Of a stretch of DNA of 64,000 bases, positions 27,105 to 36,253 are shown in pieces. The notes below the pieces were generated by a model, which was not told where the DNA came from, did not search any database, and was given only the letters and a program-made list of their open reading frames with translations. The stretch spans positions 1 through 64,000 of the forward strand of contig NZ_JACIEP010000010.1 of assembly GCF_014196915.1 (NCBI RefSeq), read 5' to 3'. The position numbers and the translations under genes are program-made. Source of the DNA: Dysgonomonas hofstadii. Its GTDB lineage: Bacteria > Bacteroidota > Bacteroidia > Bacteroidales > Dysgonomonadaceae. The stretch's first letter is position 1; every line of letters starts with the position of its first letter.

Positions 27105-28234
27105 GTGTATTGTACTCCTGCAGTCCAGCCTATATATAATTGCCTCATGCGGTCATCATTAAAGTCTTTCCACAGGCTATACGACGGGAATAGCTTTTTG
27201 TTATCCCGGCTTCTGCTGGTGATATAATTGAGGGTGGGGCCGGCAAAGAAATTTATTTCCTTATTTATTTTTATATTGGGCAGAATCCGCAAAGCATAGT
27301 GATTCATCCTTTTATAATTATATTCTTTTGCTTTCTGTTTTACTTTTTCATCATCGACGTTTCCCATCTGTATAAGGACCTTGGTTATCATCCCCGCTGT
27401 AACTTCTGTGTCTATTCTGAACCTGTCCGATATATGAATATGTGCGCCTATTCCTCCACTGACATATAGCTGGTTCATGGATTTCAGGTTATAACCCAAT
27501 GTTGCAATGCCATACAAATATTTTCCTCCCGAACGGAACGTAGGAGATAAGTTGCCCAGATCGTCATACATCAGCCCCACATGCATGCTGCCGCCTGCAC
27601 TTTTGGGGACGATATTGACCAGTCCGATAGGGAACTTATTATTGTTGCTTATATTGAGTAGTCCTATCTGAAGACCTCTTAAATGCCTGGCCGAATTATA
27701 TAATCCTATCTGAATCCCATTCAGCGTGTCGGCTTCGTTCCCTAATACAGCTATTTGCATACCATTGAATTTCACTTTGTGGGAGGAATGATCCATTGAA
27801 AAATTGCCAAACCCTATTTGCAAACCGGAGCCTTCAATATCAACATGATTAAAACCTCCAATTTGTACCCCTGTCATATAAGTACTTTTATTAAAAAAAG
27901 CTATTTGCAAACCTCTGCTGTCTTCAACTCTATTATATAGTCCTGCTATTGTAATTCCTTCGGCTTTCTTTTCCACATAGTTTAGAAGCCCTCCTATCTG
28001 TACGCCGCGCATATTTTTTGTTTCGTGAAAAAGACCTGAAAAGGAAAACCCATAATTATTGATAGAGCTGCCATAAATCAGATTTAACGAAATATTGTTC
28101 CTGTAAATAGTGTCATGCTTATTTAAACTCCATTTAGGGATAACCCCCAGGTTGAGGAATTTCTTCTCTTCCTGTGCAAATAGCAGTGCTGTAACAGAAA
28201 GTGCGAATAGGAGAGTGCAGAGTGTCTTTTTCAT
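27098..28234 (-). CDS. surface repeat protein of the LA_2272 type
   Basis: A 378-residue exported protein: signal peptide 1-20 (LFAQ). Residues about 85-205 hold seven or so short repeats of the form GxQIGxxN (GVQIGGLLN, GLQIAFFN, GVQIGGFNH, GLQIGFGN, GIQIGLYN, GLQIGLLN), a pattern like the LA_2272 surface-repeat family, likely forming a beta-strand-rich ladder. The last 170 residues contain alternating hydrophobic strands (ISGGIGAHIHIS, GPTLNYITS, GWTAGVQYTL), suggesting an outer membrane beta barrel. Function unknown. ATG at 28234; the extra upstream start is a TTG. Confidence 0.7.
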   Translation of the reverse strand: MKKTLCTLLFALSVTALLFAQEEKKFLNLGVIPKWSLNKHDTIYRNNISLNLIYGSSINNYGFSFSGLFHETKNMRGVQIGGLLNYVEKKAEGITIAGLYNRVEDSRGLQIAFFNKSTYMTGVQIGGFNHVDIEGSGLQIGFGNFSMDHSSHKVKFNGMQIAVLGNEADTLNGIQIGLYNSARHLRGLQIGLLNISNNNKFPIGLVNIVPKSAGGSMHVGLMYDDLGNLSPTFRSGGKYLYGIATLGYNLKSMNQLYVSGGIGAHIHISDRFRIDTEVTAGMITKVLIQMGNVDDEKVKQKAKEYNYKRMNHYALRILPNIKINKEINFFAGPTLNYITSRSRDNKKLFPSYSLWKDFNDDRMRQLYIGWTAGVQYTL

Positions 28235-28344
28235 ATTTCGCAAGATATATAATTTTAATGATATTTATTGTTGTTTAATCAGGGAAGTTATAAAATGTGA
28301 AAGTGTGAATCTTCCTTAATGCCTGTGAAAAATAGTAATGGCCT

Positions 28345-28477
28345 AAAAGACATAAGAGGAGGCTTCTGACTCGAAACCTCCTCTTATGTGTGAGTTAATT
28401 AGGTATTAGGCTTTAAGGTAAATAAAGATTGTTTGGTTATCGATACAAAGGAACGACTTTTGACCAACCTCTGCAAA
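28345..28477 (-). promoter_or_regulatory. promoter-like pair followed by 12-bp hairpin
   Basis: In the 28235-28658 gap the minus strand shows TTTG (28474-28477), 20 nt, then TTCCTTTG (28446-28453, one mismatch to TAnnTTTG). About 50 nt later comes a perfect 12-bp stem CATAAGAGGAGG/CCTCCTCTTATG (28351-28362, 28377-28388) followed by TCTTTT. It may end the C1 peptidase transcript or define a leader or short RNA ahead of the repeat-protein gene. Confidence 0.4.
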
Positions 28478-28658
28478 TAAAAAAACATATTATAAAACAT
28501 ATTTTTTATAAATTTTGCTAAGCGGTTTTAATTATCATCCTGTGTTTTTTAACATTTACAAATATAACCATCTTTTTCCGAAAAGTCACAGTTTTAAACT
28601 ATAACTAATAGATTTTGTGTGCAAAAGCTATTTTAATAGCAAATCCCGTGCCAATTTT

Positions 28659-30038
28659 CTAATTCATGTAATCCCACATAGGAAGTTGTATTGGTTTTTG
28701 TTCCAAAGAATTTATGGCTTTTGCATCCAAATATCTTTTGTGGATCACCACACGGAACATATATTCACTAAACCATTCGTCGGTAAAGGTCAGATATCCT
28801 TTATTTCCGGAGGCTGCTCCCCAACTATTTTCAAATTCCCATTTCACAGGATTATCACTTTCGTCCGTATCGCATCCTATCAGTGTCATGGCATGACTCG
28901 ATCCGCTCTGGCGGGTAAGTATGCGGGCTTTCTTGTCCATAGATAGTTTAACACCCAGTAACGATTCGTAATCATACATTTCAGGATCGAGTATGCCTTT
29001 TTCCCTGTTCAGGTATTTACCCACATCGCATGATGCATACATGGCTTCATTATTCTTGATAGATGCCAGTGCTGCCTTTTTAATATCTTCATTCGGCAGG
29101 TTCAGGTACAACCAGTTGACTCCCTCTATAGTATTCCTGTAATTATCTATTTCATACAGTTTATAATATTCCCTTGTAGGATCGTTCATCACCATTATAT
29201 AATTATCGGGCGAATAGTCGGCCGGAGTGATTTCTTTATAAAACTGTTGTGGAGTATAATCTTTGAGTTCCTGTATATTCCCCGATTTATCCTTATATCT
29301 CCACGTGAAGGTTGTCGGCGGTTCACCCAGGCATAGAGCCAGTATACGGTACACATCTTTCAGTATTGATATTTTCTCTGTCCGCTGCTCTTGTACCTTT
29401 TTGCCTGTTGCCGCCAGCTCTCTGACTGCATATCCTCCGGCACGCAAACGTTCATTTATCAGGCTCAGCATCTGACGTGTACTATTCGAATGCGCTGTTT
29501 CGGGCATCACCTCTTTAGGTACAACCCCATATTTTTCGGCAGCATTGTAGTACAGGTTCCAGACGCCGCCATCGCCTACCGGAGATTTGAACAGGTAAGC
29601 TACAGCACGGCTGTCCATATCTTCTTTTTCCGTAGCAATAATATTTTCGAGAAACAGGTTTGCCTTTTCAAATATATCCCAGAAATAAAGGTAATTATGT
29701 GAAAAATCAAATTCATTGAGGTTATACCGCTGCATAATAGACGGACGCAATACGTTCATCGATGTGAACATCCAGCAACGTCCCGAACTTTTCTGATCGG
29801 TAATTCCTTTCACATTCACCCTGTACTTGAAATAGTGGTCTATCCGGCCTTCCATCTCATGATTGAGAGCGGCGGCGGTGATATTGGATGTTGTGGTCAG
29901 AATGTTCTGGATAGCTTTTGTAGAAGCATCTTTGTTGAAGCCCGACTGTATTTCCTTTAAATCATTCTGCGTAATACTTTGAGCAGACAATGCAGATGAC
30001 AAGCATAACAAAGCCCCTGCTAATACTAGTTTTTTCAT
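28659..30038 (-). CDS. C1-family (bleomycin hydrolase/PepC-type) cysteine aminopeptidase, exported
   Basis: A 459-residue protein with an N-terminal signal peptide (MKKLVLAGALLCLSSALSAQ). Catalytic Cys88 lies in QKSSGRCWMF; the active-site His is in GSSHAMTLIG and the Asn in FENSWGAASG, the complete C1B triad. The family trims N-terminal residues from peptides; bleomycin hydrolases are cytosolic, so the signal peptide marks the Bacteroidetes periplasmic variant. The ATG at 30038 gives the signal peptide; a GTG 12 codons upstream is possible. Monocistronic with promoter at 30074. Confidence 0.92.
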   Translation of the reverse strand: MKKLVLAGALLCLSSALSAQSITQNDLKEIQSGFNKDASTKAIQNILTTTSNITAAALNHEMEGRIDHYFKYRVNVKGITDQKSSGRCWMFTSMNVLRPSIMQRYNLNEFDFSHNYLYFWDIFEKANLFLENIIATEKEDMDSRAVAYLFKSPVGDGGVWNLYYNAAEKYGVVPKEVMPETAHSNSTRQMLSLINERLRAGGYAVRELAATGKKVQEQRTEKISILKDVYRILALCLGEPPTTFTWRYKDKSGNIQELKDYTPQQFYKEITPADYSPDNYIMVMNDPTREYYKLYEIDNYRNTIEGVNWLYLNLPNEDIKKAALASIKNNEAMYASCDVGKYLNREKGILDPEMYDYESLLGVKLSMDKKARILTRQSGSSHAMTLIGCDTDESDNPVKWEFENSWGAASGNKGYLTFTDEWFSEYMFRVVIHKRYLDAKAINSLEQKPIQLPMWDYMN

Positions 30039-30073
30039 GGTTACCTGTTTTAGTTTCGGATTATGTGTTTCCA

Positions 30074-30081
30074 CAAAATTA
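30074..30081 (-). promoter_or_regulatory. -7 box for C1 peptidase gene
   Basis: TAATTTTG on the minus strand matches TAnnTTTG, 36 bp ahead of the ATG at 30038. No -33 box at normal spacing. Confidence 0.45.
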
Positions 30082-30248
30082 CAAATTAACAGGTAATCAT
30101 TCCTATCATTTTAATATTATATTTTTTTTAAGCAGTATTTTATTGAGCAGACAACCCGAAAAATTCTTTTATATAAGAAATCCTTATAGCAATTTGCCAT
30201 AAGGGAAAAGACATTCTCTCATATACTATACATATTCCTGCTTTTTAC

Positions 30249-30256
30249 TATTTTTG
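30249..30256 (+). promoter_or_regulatory. -7 box for MFS gene
   Basis: TATTTTTG matches TAnnTTTG, 25 bp before the ATG at 30282. A weak CCTTAT/ATAAGG hairpin sits about 45 nt upstream. Confidence 0.5.
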
Positions 30257-30281
30257 CACTATTGTAAAAAAACAGAAGAAA

Positions 30282-31487
30282 ATGACCGATACTATACCTG
30301 CCCATTATTCCAAACAGCGGATCAGATATGCCGTACTGGCGCTTTTTATAGCTCAGGGATTGTGCTTTGCCAGTTGGGCAAGCCGCTTGCCGGATATTAA
30401 AAATGACTACAATGTAGAGTCTTTCCTGCATTACGGACTATTGATGTTCCTTATACCGATCGGTAAATTTGTTGCCATACCTGTTGTAGGATTCCTGTTG
30501 CCACGCATCGGCAGTAAAAAGACTGTGCTGATAAGTATTTCAGGCTTTGCCGTGTCTTTACTCCTGGCCAGTATAGCACCGGGGATCACAGGACTAGGCA
30601 TAATACTTTTTCTTTTCGGAATGTTCTGGAATATGACCGATATCTCGCTCAATACACAAGCGATAGAAGTAGAGCGTATATATGAAAAACCTATTATCGC
30701 CACATTTCATGCCAGTTGGAGCCTTGCTGCCTGTATAGGTGCGTTGATAGGATATGGGATGATAAATCTGGGTGTGAGCACATTCTTCCATTTCTTCATC
30801 ATAACGGTTGTTGCGCTGGCAATTATACTATTCAATTATAAATACCTGCGGGAACCGGCTATAAAAACCGAAAAGAAAGAAGAAAAACCTTTGGCCGGAA
30901 AGAAAGGTTTCCGTATGCCCGAAATGCTGCTTATACAGCTGGGATTGATTTGGTTACTTGCTTTAGTTGTGGAAAACACGATGTTCGAGTGGAGTGATGT
31001 CTATTTTCAATCGGTGATAAAAGCGCCCGAATCGTTGCAGGTAGGCTTTCTTGTGTTTATGGTAATGATGTTTACGGGGCGTATGCTGACGAATCTGGCT
31101 TATCGCATGTGGCAGAAAAAGACTGTGTTACAGATCGCCGGCTCGCTTATTTTCGCGGGATTTGTTATTTCGTCATTGTTTATCGGATATTCAGACTCAA
31201 TGGTTGTCAAGGTTATAATCAATTCTGTCGGGTTTATGCTTATCGGATTGGGAATATCCTGCGTAGTGCCTACCCTTTACAGTATTGTAGGAGATAAGGC
31301 GAAAACTCCTGTGGGTACGGCGTTGACCATTATGTCGAGTATCAGCTTCATCGGGCCGCTGGTTGCTCCGTTGTTAGTCGGCGCTATTTCTCATAATTAC
31401 AGCCTCGAATGGGCTTACCTGGCAGTAGGACTTTTAGGGGCATGCATTATTATCATTCCTTTTGTGAGCAAGACATTGAAGAGATAA
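30282..31487 (+). CDS. MFS transporter (YbjJ-like)
   Basis: A 401-residue inner-membrane protein with about twelve hydrophobic segments and a cytoplasmic loop at about 195-210 (KTEKKEEKPLAGKK) separating two six-helix halves. RIGSKKTVLISISGF near 80-94 is the MFS loop 2-3 signature position. It resembles YbjJ/FucP-type carriers; substrate unknown. The methyltransferase gene begins 5 bp after its stop, so they may be co-transcribed. Confidence 0.8.
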   Translation: MTDTIPAHYSKQRIRYAVLALFIAQGLCFASWASRLPDIKNDYNVESFLHYGLLMFLIPIGKFVAIPVVGFLLPRIGSKKTVLISISGFAVSLLLASIAPGITGLGIILFLFGMFWNMTDISLNTQAIEVERIYEKPIIATFHASWSLAACIGALIGYGMINLGVSTFFHFFIITVVALAIILFNYKYLREPAIKTEKKEEKPLAGKKGFRMPEMLLIQLGLIWLLALVVENTMFEWSDVYFQSVIKAPESLQVGFLVFMVMMFTGRMLTNLAYRMWQKKTVLQIAGSLIFAGFVISSLFIGYSDSMVVKVIINSVGFMLIGLGISCVVPTLYSIVGDKAKTPVGTALTIMSSISFIGPLVAPLLVGAISHNYSLEWAYLAVGLLGACIIIIPFVSKTLKR

Positions 31488-31492
31488 ATGAA

Positions 31493-32263
31493 ATGAGTGA
31501 AAAGTATAAAGTAGGGAAATTGATTTACGATGGTAACATTTATGATGGCATGAATGTTGAAGTAGCTGATTTGCCATTTTATTCACGTTGGCTCAAAAAA
31601 AGGAAGAATGGTCGCATTCTTGAATTATGTTGCGGGACAGGCAGGCTTACTATCCCTCTTGCACAAGAAGGATATAATATTACCGGTGTCGATAATAGCA
31701 CATCGATGTTGAAACAAGCCAAAGCGAAAGCAAATGATTTGAAGGCTTCTGTAAAGCTTATCAAATCTGACATAAGATATTTGGATTTACCTGAAGTTTA
31801 TGATATTATTTTTATTCCATTTAATTCGATTCATCATTTATATACTAACCAGGACTTTTTTAATGTATTAATAAGCGTAAAGAAACATCTGAAAAATAAT
31901 GGATATTTCATCTTTGATTGTTTTAATCCTGATATTCAATATATTGTAAATGCAGAAAAGGAAGAACAGGTTATTGCTGAATATTCGACCAAAGATGGTA
32001 GAAATGTTAGTGTAAAACAGACAATGATTTATGAAAGTAAAACTCAGATTAACCGTATAAAATGGCATTATTTTATAAATGGAGAATTTGACTCTATTCA
32101 GAATCTGGATATGCGGATGTTTTTTCCACAAGAATTAGATGCTTATTTAAGCATGTATGGATTTAAAATTATTCATAAATTCGGTGGATTTAACGAAGAA
32201 ATATTTGAAGACAAATCAGGCAAACAGATATTTGTTTGCAAGCAGGACAACTTGAGTATCTAA
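31493..32263 (+). CDS. class I SAM-dependent methyltransferase
   Basis: A 256-residue methyltransferase: motif I ILELCCGTGRLTIPLA near 42-57, the acidic GVDNST near 65-70, and YDIIFIPFNSIHHLY near 106-120. The C-terminal half is AT-rich with Phe, Asn and Lys codons unlike the neighbouring genes, which could mean recent acquisition. The ATG at 31493 is preferred over in-frame upstream starts inside the MFS gene. Its stop overlaps the stop of the convergent kinase gene by 4 bp (CTAA). Confidence 0.85.
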   Translation: MSEKYKVGKLIYDGNIYDGMNVEVADLPFYSRWLKKRKNGRILELCCGTGRLTIPLAQEGYNITGVDNSTSMLKQAKAKANDLKASVKLIKSDIRYLDLPEVYDIIFIPFNSIHHLYTNQDFFNVLISVKKHLKNNGYFIFDCFNPDIQYIVNAEKEEQVIAEYSTKDGRNVSVKQTMIYESKTQINRIKWHYFINGEFDSIQNLDMRMFFPQELDAYLSMYGFKIIHKFGGFNEEIFEDKSGKQIFVCKQDNLSI

Positions 32264-33159
32264 AATACGGGAATAATTTCTTCGGCTGTGGTTATCCTCT
32301 TTTCCACCTCTTCTTTCGTTCCACAGAAAGGGCCCGACACCTCGATCTTTATAGTAGCCATCGCAGCGGCAAACTTGCCCGCTTCTTCTATCGATGCTCC
32401 CTTTGCCCGTTTATACAGATAACCTGTGACATACGTATCGCCGCAACCTGTGGCGTCTACTATCTGCTGAGGTTTATAGGCCGGAATCGGATAGAAATCT
32501 GTACCGTCATATATCACGGAACCCAGGCTACCGAGTGTCACCAGTACTTCGCGTACCCCCCAATCATATAATTGATATGCAGCTTCACGAATATCGGTCA
32601 TTCCGGTCAGCACTTCCATCTCCAGTTCATTTACTTTCAGAATATGTACATATTTAAGCGTTTCCAGCTTATCTTCCCAGTCCACAGGATATACATTTTG
32701 GTCTCTTACCTCACGAAGATAGCCCTGAGAATCGATAGCAATCAGTCCTCTCGATGACAAATGTTTTACAAGTTTCAGCGGAAAATCATCGGCAAGCAAT
32801 GCTCCCAGCAGATAATAACGGGACTCTATGTTATTCAATGAATCTACTTTAAACGGATCAGCCTTTGCAAGGACGCGTTGTGTGCGGTTGTCCTGATTCT
32901 CTTCATATATGTTCTCGAAATAAACCGAATGCCTGCTCGGGATAACATGAGCGTCAACTCCTTTCGTCCGCAGATCATCTACAACCTTCATTTCCGATTC
33001 GGCCAATGAAGTTACCAGTGTGTAGTCTATATCATCGAAATGGCGAATGGCATGTGAAAAATAAAAAGCCGTTCCACCGGGCATATGTACAGTACTTTCG
33101 GGAGTTACTACTTTATCGAGTGTTATGTGTCCCACACAACAAATATCATATTTATGCAT
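32260..33159 (-). CDS. PfkB-family sugar or nucleoside kinase
   Basis: A 299-residue ribokinase-fold enzyme: GGTAFYFSHAIRHF substrate region at about 29-42, KVNELEMEVLTG near 183-194, VTLGSLGSVIY near 215-225 and the catalytic DATGCGDTYVTG near 246-257, with the Asp base and anion hole. It phosphorylates a sugar or nucleoside. It is last in a set behind a nucleotidase pair and a NupG-type permease, which makes a nucleoside kinase (adenosine, inosine or similar) the best guess; the sequence alone does not decide. Confidence 0.85.
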   Translation of the reverse strand: MHKYDICCVGHITLDKVVTPESTVHMPGGTAFYFSHAIRHFDDIDYTLVTSLAESEMKVVDDLRTKGVDAHVIPSRHSVYFENIYEENQDNRTQRVLAKADPFKVDSLNNIESRYYLLGALLADDFPLKLVKHLSSRGLIAIDSQGYLREVRDQNVYPVDWEDKLETLKYVHILKVNELEMEVLTGMTDIREAAYQLYDWGVREVLVTLGSLGSVIYDGTDFYPIPAYKPQQIVDATGCGDTYVTGYLYKRAKGASIEEAGKFAAAMATIKIEVSGPFCGTKEEVEKRITTAEEIIPVF

Positions 33160-33238
33160 CGTCTCTTTTTTTTAGATATGCAAAAATAGTAAAATAAAGA
33201 ATATGCAAAGAAAACATGCAGGAAGTAATCTTATATAT

Positions 33239-33298
33239 AAAGACGCAGAGACGCAGTTATTCTTTGAGTATGTATTATAACTGCGTCTCTGCGTCTTT
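33239..33298. repeat. 22-bp perfect inverted repeat of GACGCAG units
   Basis: Left arm 33239-33260 and right arm 33277-33298 are exact complements, built from the units GACGCAGAGACGCAG. The loop is 16 nt. It lies between the permease and kinase genes, where it may stabilise the mRNA, terminate transcription or be a dispersed REP-like unit. Confidence 0.85.
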
Positions 33299-33308
33299 GC
33301 GTGAAATT

Positions 33309-34547
33309 TTATTTTTCCTCTTCCGGTGTATATTTATATTTGAAGAATATGGCGAACAATATAGCCACAACCAAAGCATATCCGGCAAAGCAAAGCCAGA
33401 TAGACTGCCAGTCTTTCATGCCATCGGCACCTGTAAAGAACCGTCCGATAATAATGCCGCTAGTCCAGCTACCGATTACGGCACCGAAACCGTTTGTCAT
33501 CATCATAAACAGTCCCTGAGCCGAAGAACGGATTTTAGGGCTGGTAGATTTTTCCACAAACAGTGAACCCGATATATTGAAAAAGTCGAATGCCATGCCA
33601 TAGACGATGCATGAAAGAATAATCATCCACAGTCCGCCCTCGGGATCGCCAAATGCAAATAACCCGAAGCGGAGCACCCATGCCAGCATACTTATAAGCA
33701 TCACGGTTTTTATTCCGAAACGTTTCAGGAAAAACGGTATGGCTAAAATGAACAGGGTTTCTGATACCTGCGAAATAGAGAGTATTATGGTGGAAAATTT
33801 TACTATAATCGAATCGGGATAAGTATATTTAAAATCGTCGAGGAATGTGTCTCCATAAGCATTTGTCAACTGCAATGCTGCTCCCAGCAACATACTGAAC
33901 AGGAAGAACAAAGCCATTTTGTAATCCTTGAATAGTTTGAAGGCGTCCAGTCCGAGCATCTCGGTAAGCGTTTTTCCTTTACTTTCGGTATTCTGTGGTG
34001 GCGATGCAGGTAGAGAGAAGGCATATAAGCCCAGTAAAATAGCCGCAACTCCGGCGATATAAAATTGATTTTCAGAGTATTTATTGTCTGTCAGGTTGGT
34101 TGCCCACATGGCAGCGATAAAACCTATTGTTCCCCATACACGGATAGGAGGGAAATGCTTAACCGTATCAAGATTATATTTGTTTAGCGCACTGTAAGCT
34201 ATTGAATTTGCCAGAGCCAGTGTAGGCATATAAAAAATCATTCCCAACAGTATTACCCAGAAGAATGTAGTGGGATTGTCGACCATTGGCAGCGACATAA
34301 ATGTGATTCCGCAAAGGATATGCAATATACCATACAGCCTTTCTGTGTTTATCCAACGGTCGGCTATGATACCACACAGGGTAGGCATAAAGATGGAGGC
34401 GATCCCCATTGTGGAAAAGATAAGCCCGAAATCTTCACTTGCCCATTGTTTTGTACTAAACCAGTAATTGCCAATAGTAATCATCCATGCTCCCCATACG
34501 AAGAACTGGAAGAAATTCATTATTATAAGCCTTAATTTTAAACTCAT
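33309..34547 (-). CDS. NupG-type nucleoside permease (MFS)
   Basis: A 412-residue inner-membrane carrier with about twelve membrane segments and the NupG-family opening MSLKLRLIIMNFFQFFVWGAWMITIGNYW, plus SGSLFVEKSTSPKIRSSAQGLFMMMTNGFG near 333-362, which is diagnostic of the nucleoside:H+ symporter group. It sits directly after the two-gene split 5'-nucleotidase and before the PfkB kinase, so it most likely imports the nucleosides released outside. The ATG is at 34547. Confidence 0.88.
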   Translation of the reverse strand: MSLKLRLIIMNFFQFFVWGAWMITIGNYWFSTKQWASEDFGLIFSTMGIASIFMPTLCGIIADRWINTERLYGILHILCGITFMSLPMVDNPTTFFWVILLGMIFYMPTLALANSIAYSALNKYNLDTVKHFPPIRVWGTIGFIAAMWATNLTDNKYSENQFYIAGVAAILLGLYAFSLPASPPQNTESKGKTLTEMLGLDAFKLFKDYKMALFFLFSMLLGAALQLTNAYGDTFLDDFKYTYPDSIIVKFSTIILSISQVSETLFILAIPFFLKRFGIKTVMLISMLAWVLRFGLFAFGDPEGGLWMIILSCIVYGMAFDFFNISGSLFVEKSTSPKIRSSAQGLFMMMTNGFGAVIGSWTSGIIIGRFFTGADGMKDWQSIWLCFAGYALVVAILFAIFFKYKYTPEEEK

Positions 34548-34566
34548 GGTATTGTATTTTAGTTAT

Positions 34567-34620
34567 TTGGCTAAAGCCGTTTTAATTTATTCTTCTTATT
34601 CCTCCACTTTCAAGTGGAGG
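34567..34620. repeat. modular hairpin repeat, partial copy 2
   Basis: Contains only the last two modules of the family: TGGCTAAAGCC (34568-34578) and CCTCCACTT-TC-AAGTGGAGG (34601-34620). It fills the spacer between the metallophosphatase and permease genes. Confidence 0.6.
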
Positions 34621-34630
34621 AATAAGATAT

Positions 34631-35452
34631 TTATTTTTCAGCTAATTCAATCTCTATTTTCCCTATATAAACGCCATTTTTTCCTACCTGGTATACAAAA
34701 ACATTTTTTCCTGCCTGATTAGGGATCATATCGGGTGCTTTCATAAAAGTATGCGAATGTCCGCCAATAATAATATCGAGATATCGGGACTTTTCGGCAA
34801 GCAATTTATCGGGATTGTAACCCACATGCGAAAGGCAGATAACAATATCGCATTTATCCTTTAGCTTCAATTGCTCTGCGTAGCGGTTAACTGTCTCTAT
34901 CACAGGTAAGAATCCCATTCCTTCATATTTATCTTTTTGGATCATTCCGTCAGGATCGACTCCTGCTCCGATAATACCGATTTTGACCCCTGCTTTTTTC
35001 AAGATAATGTAAGGCTTTACCTTGTCTTTGAGTACGGTTTTCGAAAAATCATAATTACAACATACAAGAGGGTAATCGAGCAGGTCGAAAACCATTTTCA
35101 TGCTGTCGAGGCCATAGTCGAATTCATGGTTACCGATTGTGCCCACATCGTATTTCATCATATCCATCGCTTTAGCTTCAACTCTGCCTTTAAACAGGTT
35201 GAAATAGGGTGTGCCCTGCACAAAGTCGCCAATATCGAACAGCAGCACATTCTTTTCTACTGTGCGTATACTGTCAATCACGGCTTTTCGGTTCACCACC
35301 CCGCCCATATTAGGGTTGCGGATGTCAGTCGCAGGCATAGGTTCAATGCGGCTGTGTGTGTCGTTGGTGTGTAGTATAACGAGTTTCTTTTGAGCGGCAA
35401 GGCTCAAAGAAAAACATACGAGAAGTAAAAAGCAGATATATTTTTGATTCAT
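34631..35452 (-). CDS. UshA-type metallophosphatase domain, exported
   Basis: A 273-residue protein: signal peptide 1-19 (LSLAAQ) then a calcineurin-like two-metal phosphatase domain with ILHTNDTHSRIEP, DIGDFVQGTPYF, GNHEFDYG, LSHVGY and GGHSHTF motifs. This is the N-terminal half of classic UshA 5'-nucleotidase; the C-terminal half is a separate gene 21 bp upstream, so the enzyme is split in two. Cleaves nucleotides in the periplasm. ATG at 35452; the GTG just before is less likely. Confidence 0.9.
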   Translation of the reverse strand: MNQKYICFLLLVCFSLSLAAQKKLVILHTNDTHSRIEPMPATDIRNPNMGGVVNRKAVIDSIRTVEKNVLLFDIGDFVQGTPYFNLFKGRVEAKAMDMMKYDVGTIGNHEFDYGLDSMKMVFDLLDYPLVCCNYDFSKTVLKDKVKPYIILKKAGVKIGIIGAGVDPDGMIQKDKYEGMGFLPVIETVNRYAEQLKLKDKCDIVICLSHVGYNPDKLLAEKSRYLDIIIGGHSHTFMKAPDMIPNQAGKNVFVYQVGKNGVYIGKIEIELAEK

Positions 35453-35473
35453 CACATTTAAATTTTTCCTTTT

Positions 35474-36229
35474 TTATCTTACCGTAATACGCCCGTCGAG
35501 TTTCGAATCGATTACATTTCCTTTGGCAGTCTCACTTTTTATGTAATTGAGAATATAATCACGGAGTGTCATTTTGGTATGGGTTACCGATTGGGCTTTC
35601 TTCAGTGCCTCCATGCCATCGTTTCCTTCAGCCAGGTAATCGAGGGTTACAATAGTATATATTTTATCCTTATCCACAGGTTTGCCATCTACAGAAGAAG
35701 ATGTTATTTTTCCGTCTTTTATATCCAGACGCACATTACCTGAAATTCCGGCTCCTCCCATCTGCGCATATTGGTCGAACAATTCGTTGAGGTCGGTTCC
35801 TTTCAATCGCACAACTACCAGTTCGTTTTCAAAAGAATAAGTGCTGAATATGTCGCCCACGGTAATATCTCCTTTGGCAATGGGCGCACGATGGCCGTTC
35901 ACATTCATCAGGGTAATATCCACAGGAAGGCCGTCGGTATAGCGGGTGTCGAGTAATTTCATCACGTCGGACGTAAAATTAGTCAGTAGACTTTCGGGCT
36001 TGCCATATGGCATATTCTGGGTTGCCTGTCCGATAATCACCCCCATACTTTGTTCCATTTGCTGTTTATAACCGTCTACCAGTGCGGCCAGTTTAGGGTC
36101 GGGATGACTTGTGTTGGTTACGGGAACGTATTCTCCTTTGATTGAATTTATTACGTATTGTTTCCTGCCACATGAGGATAAAATAAGTAAAAATAAAACG
36201 GGATATATGATAAAACGCTTCATGTACAT
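35474..36229 (-). CDS. 5'-nucleotidase C-terminal-domain lipoprotein
   Basis: A 251-residue lipoprotein with a signal peptide (4-19) and lipobox ILSSC at Cys20. The rest is the 5'_nucleotid_C domain: LLTNFTSDVMK, DITLMNVNGHRAPIAKGDITVGDIFSTYSFENELVVVRLKGTDLNELFDQYA and the substrate-binding YTIVTLDYLAEGNDGM. It supplies the substrate-specificity half of a split UshA-type nucleotidase whose catalytic half follows. First gene of the nucleotidase-permease-kinase operon. A second ATG two codons in (36223) is equally possible. Confidence 0.9.
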   Translation of the reverse strand: MYMKRFIIYPVLFLLILSSCGRKQYVINSIKGEYVPVTNTSHPDPKLAALVDGYKQQMEQSMGVIIGQATQNMPYGKPESLLTNFTSDVMKLLDTRYTDGLPVDITLMNVNGHRAPIAKGDITVGDIFSTYSFENELVVVRLKGTDLNELFDQYAQMGGAGISGNVRLDIKDGKITSSSVDGKPVDKDKIYTIVTLDYLAEGNDGMEALKKAQSVTHTKMTLRDYILNYIKSETAKGNVIDSKLDGRITVR

Positions 36230-36245
36230 CTTTTTAAAACGACAT

Positions 36246-36253
36246 CAAATATA
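36246..36253 (-). promoter_or_regulatory. -7 box of the nucleotidase operon
   Basis: TATATTTG on the minus strand, matching TAnnTTTG, 17 bp ahead of the ATG at 36229. No clear -33. Confidence 0.45.
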
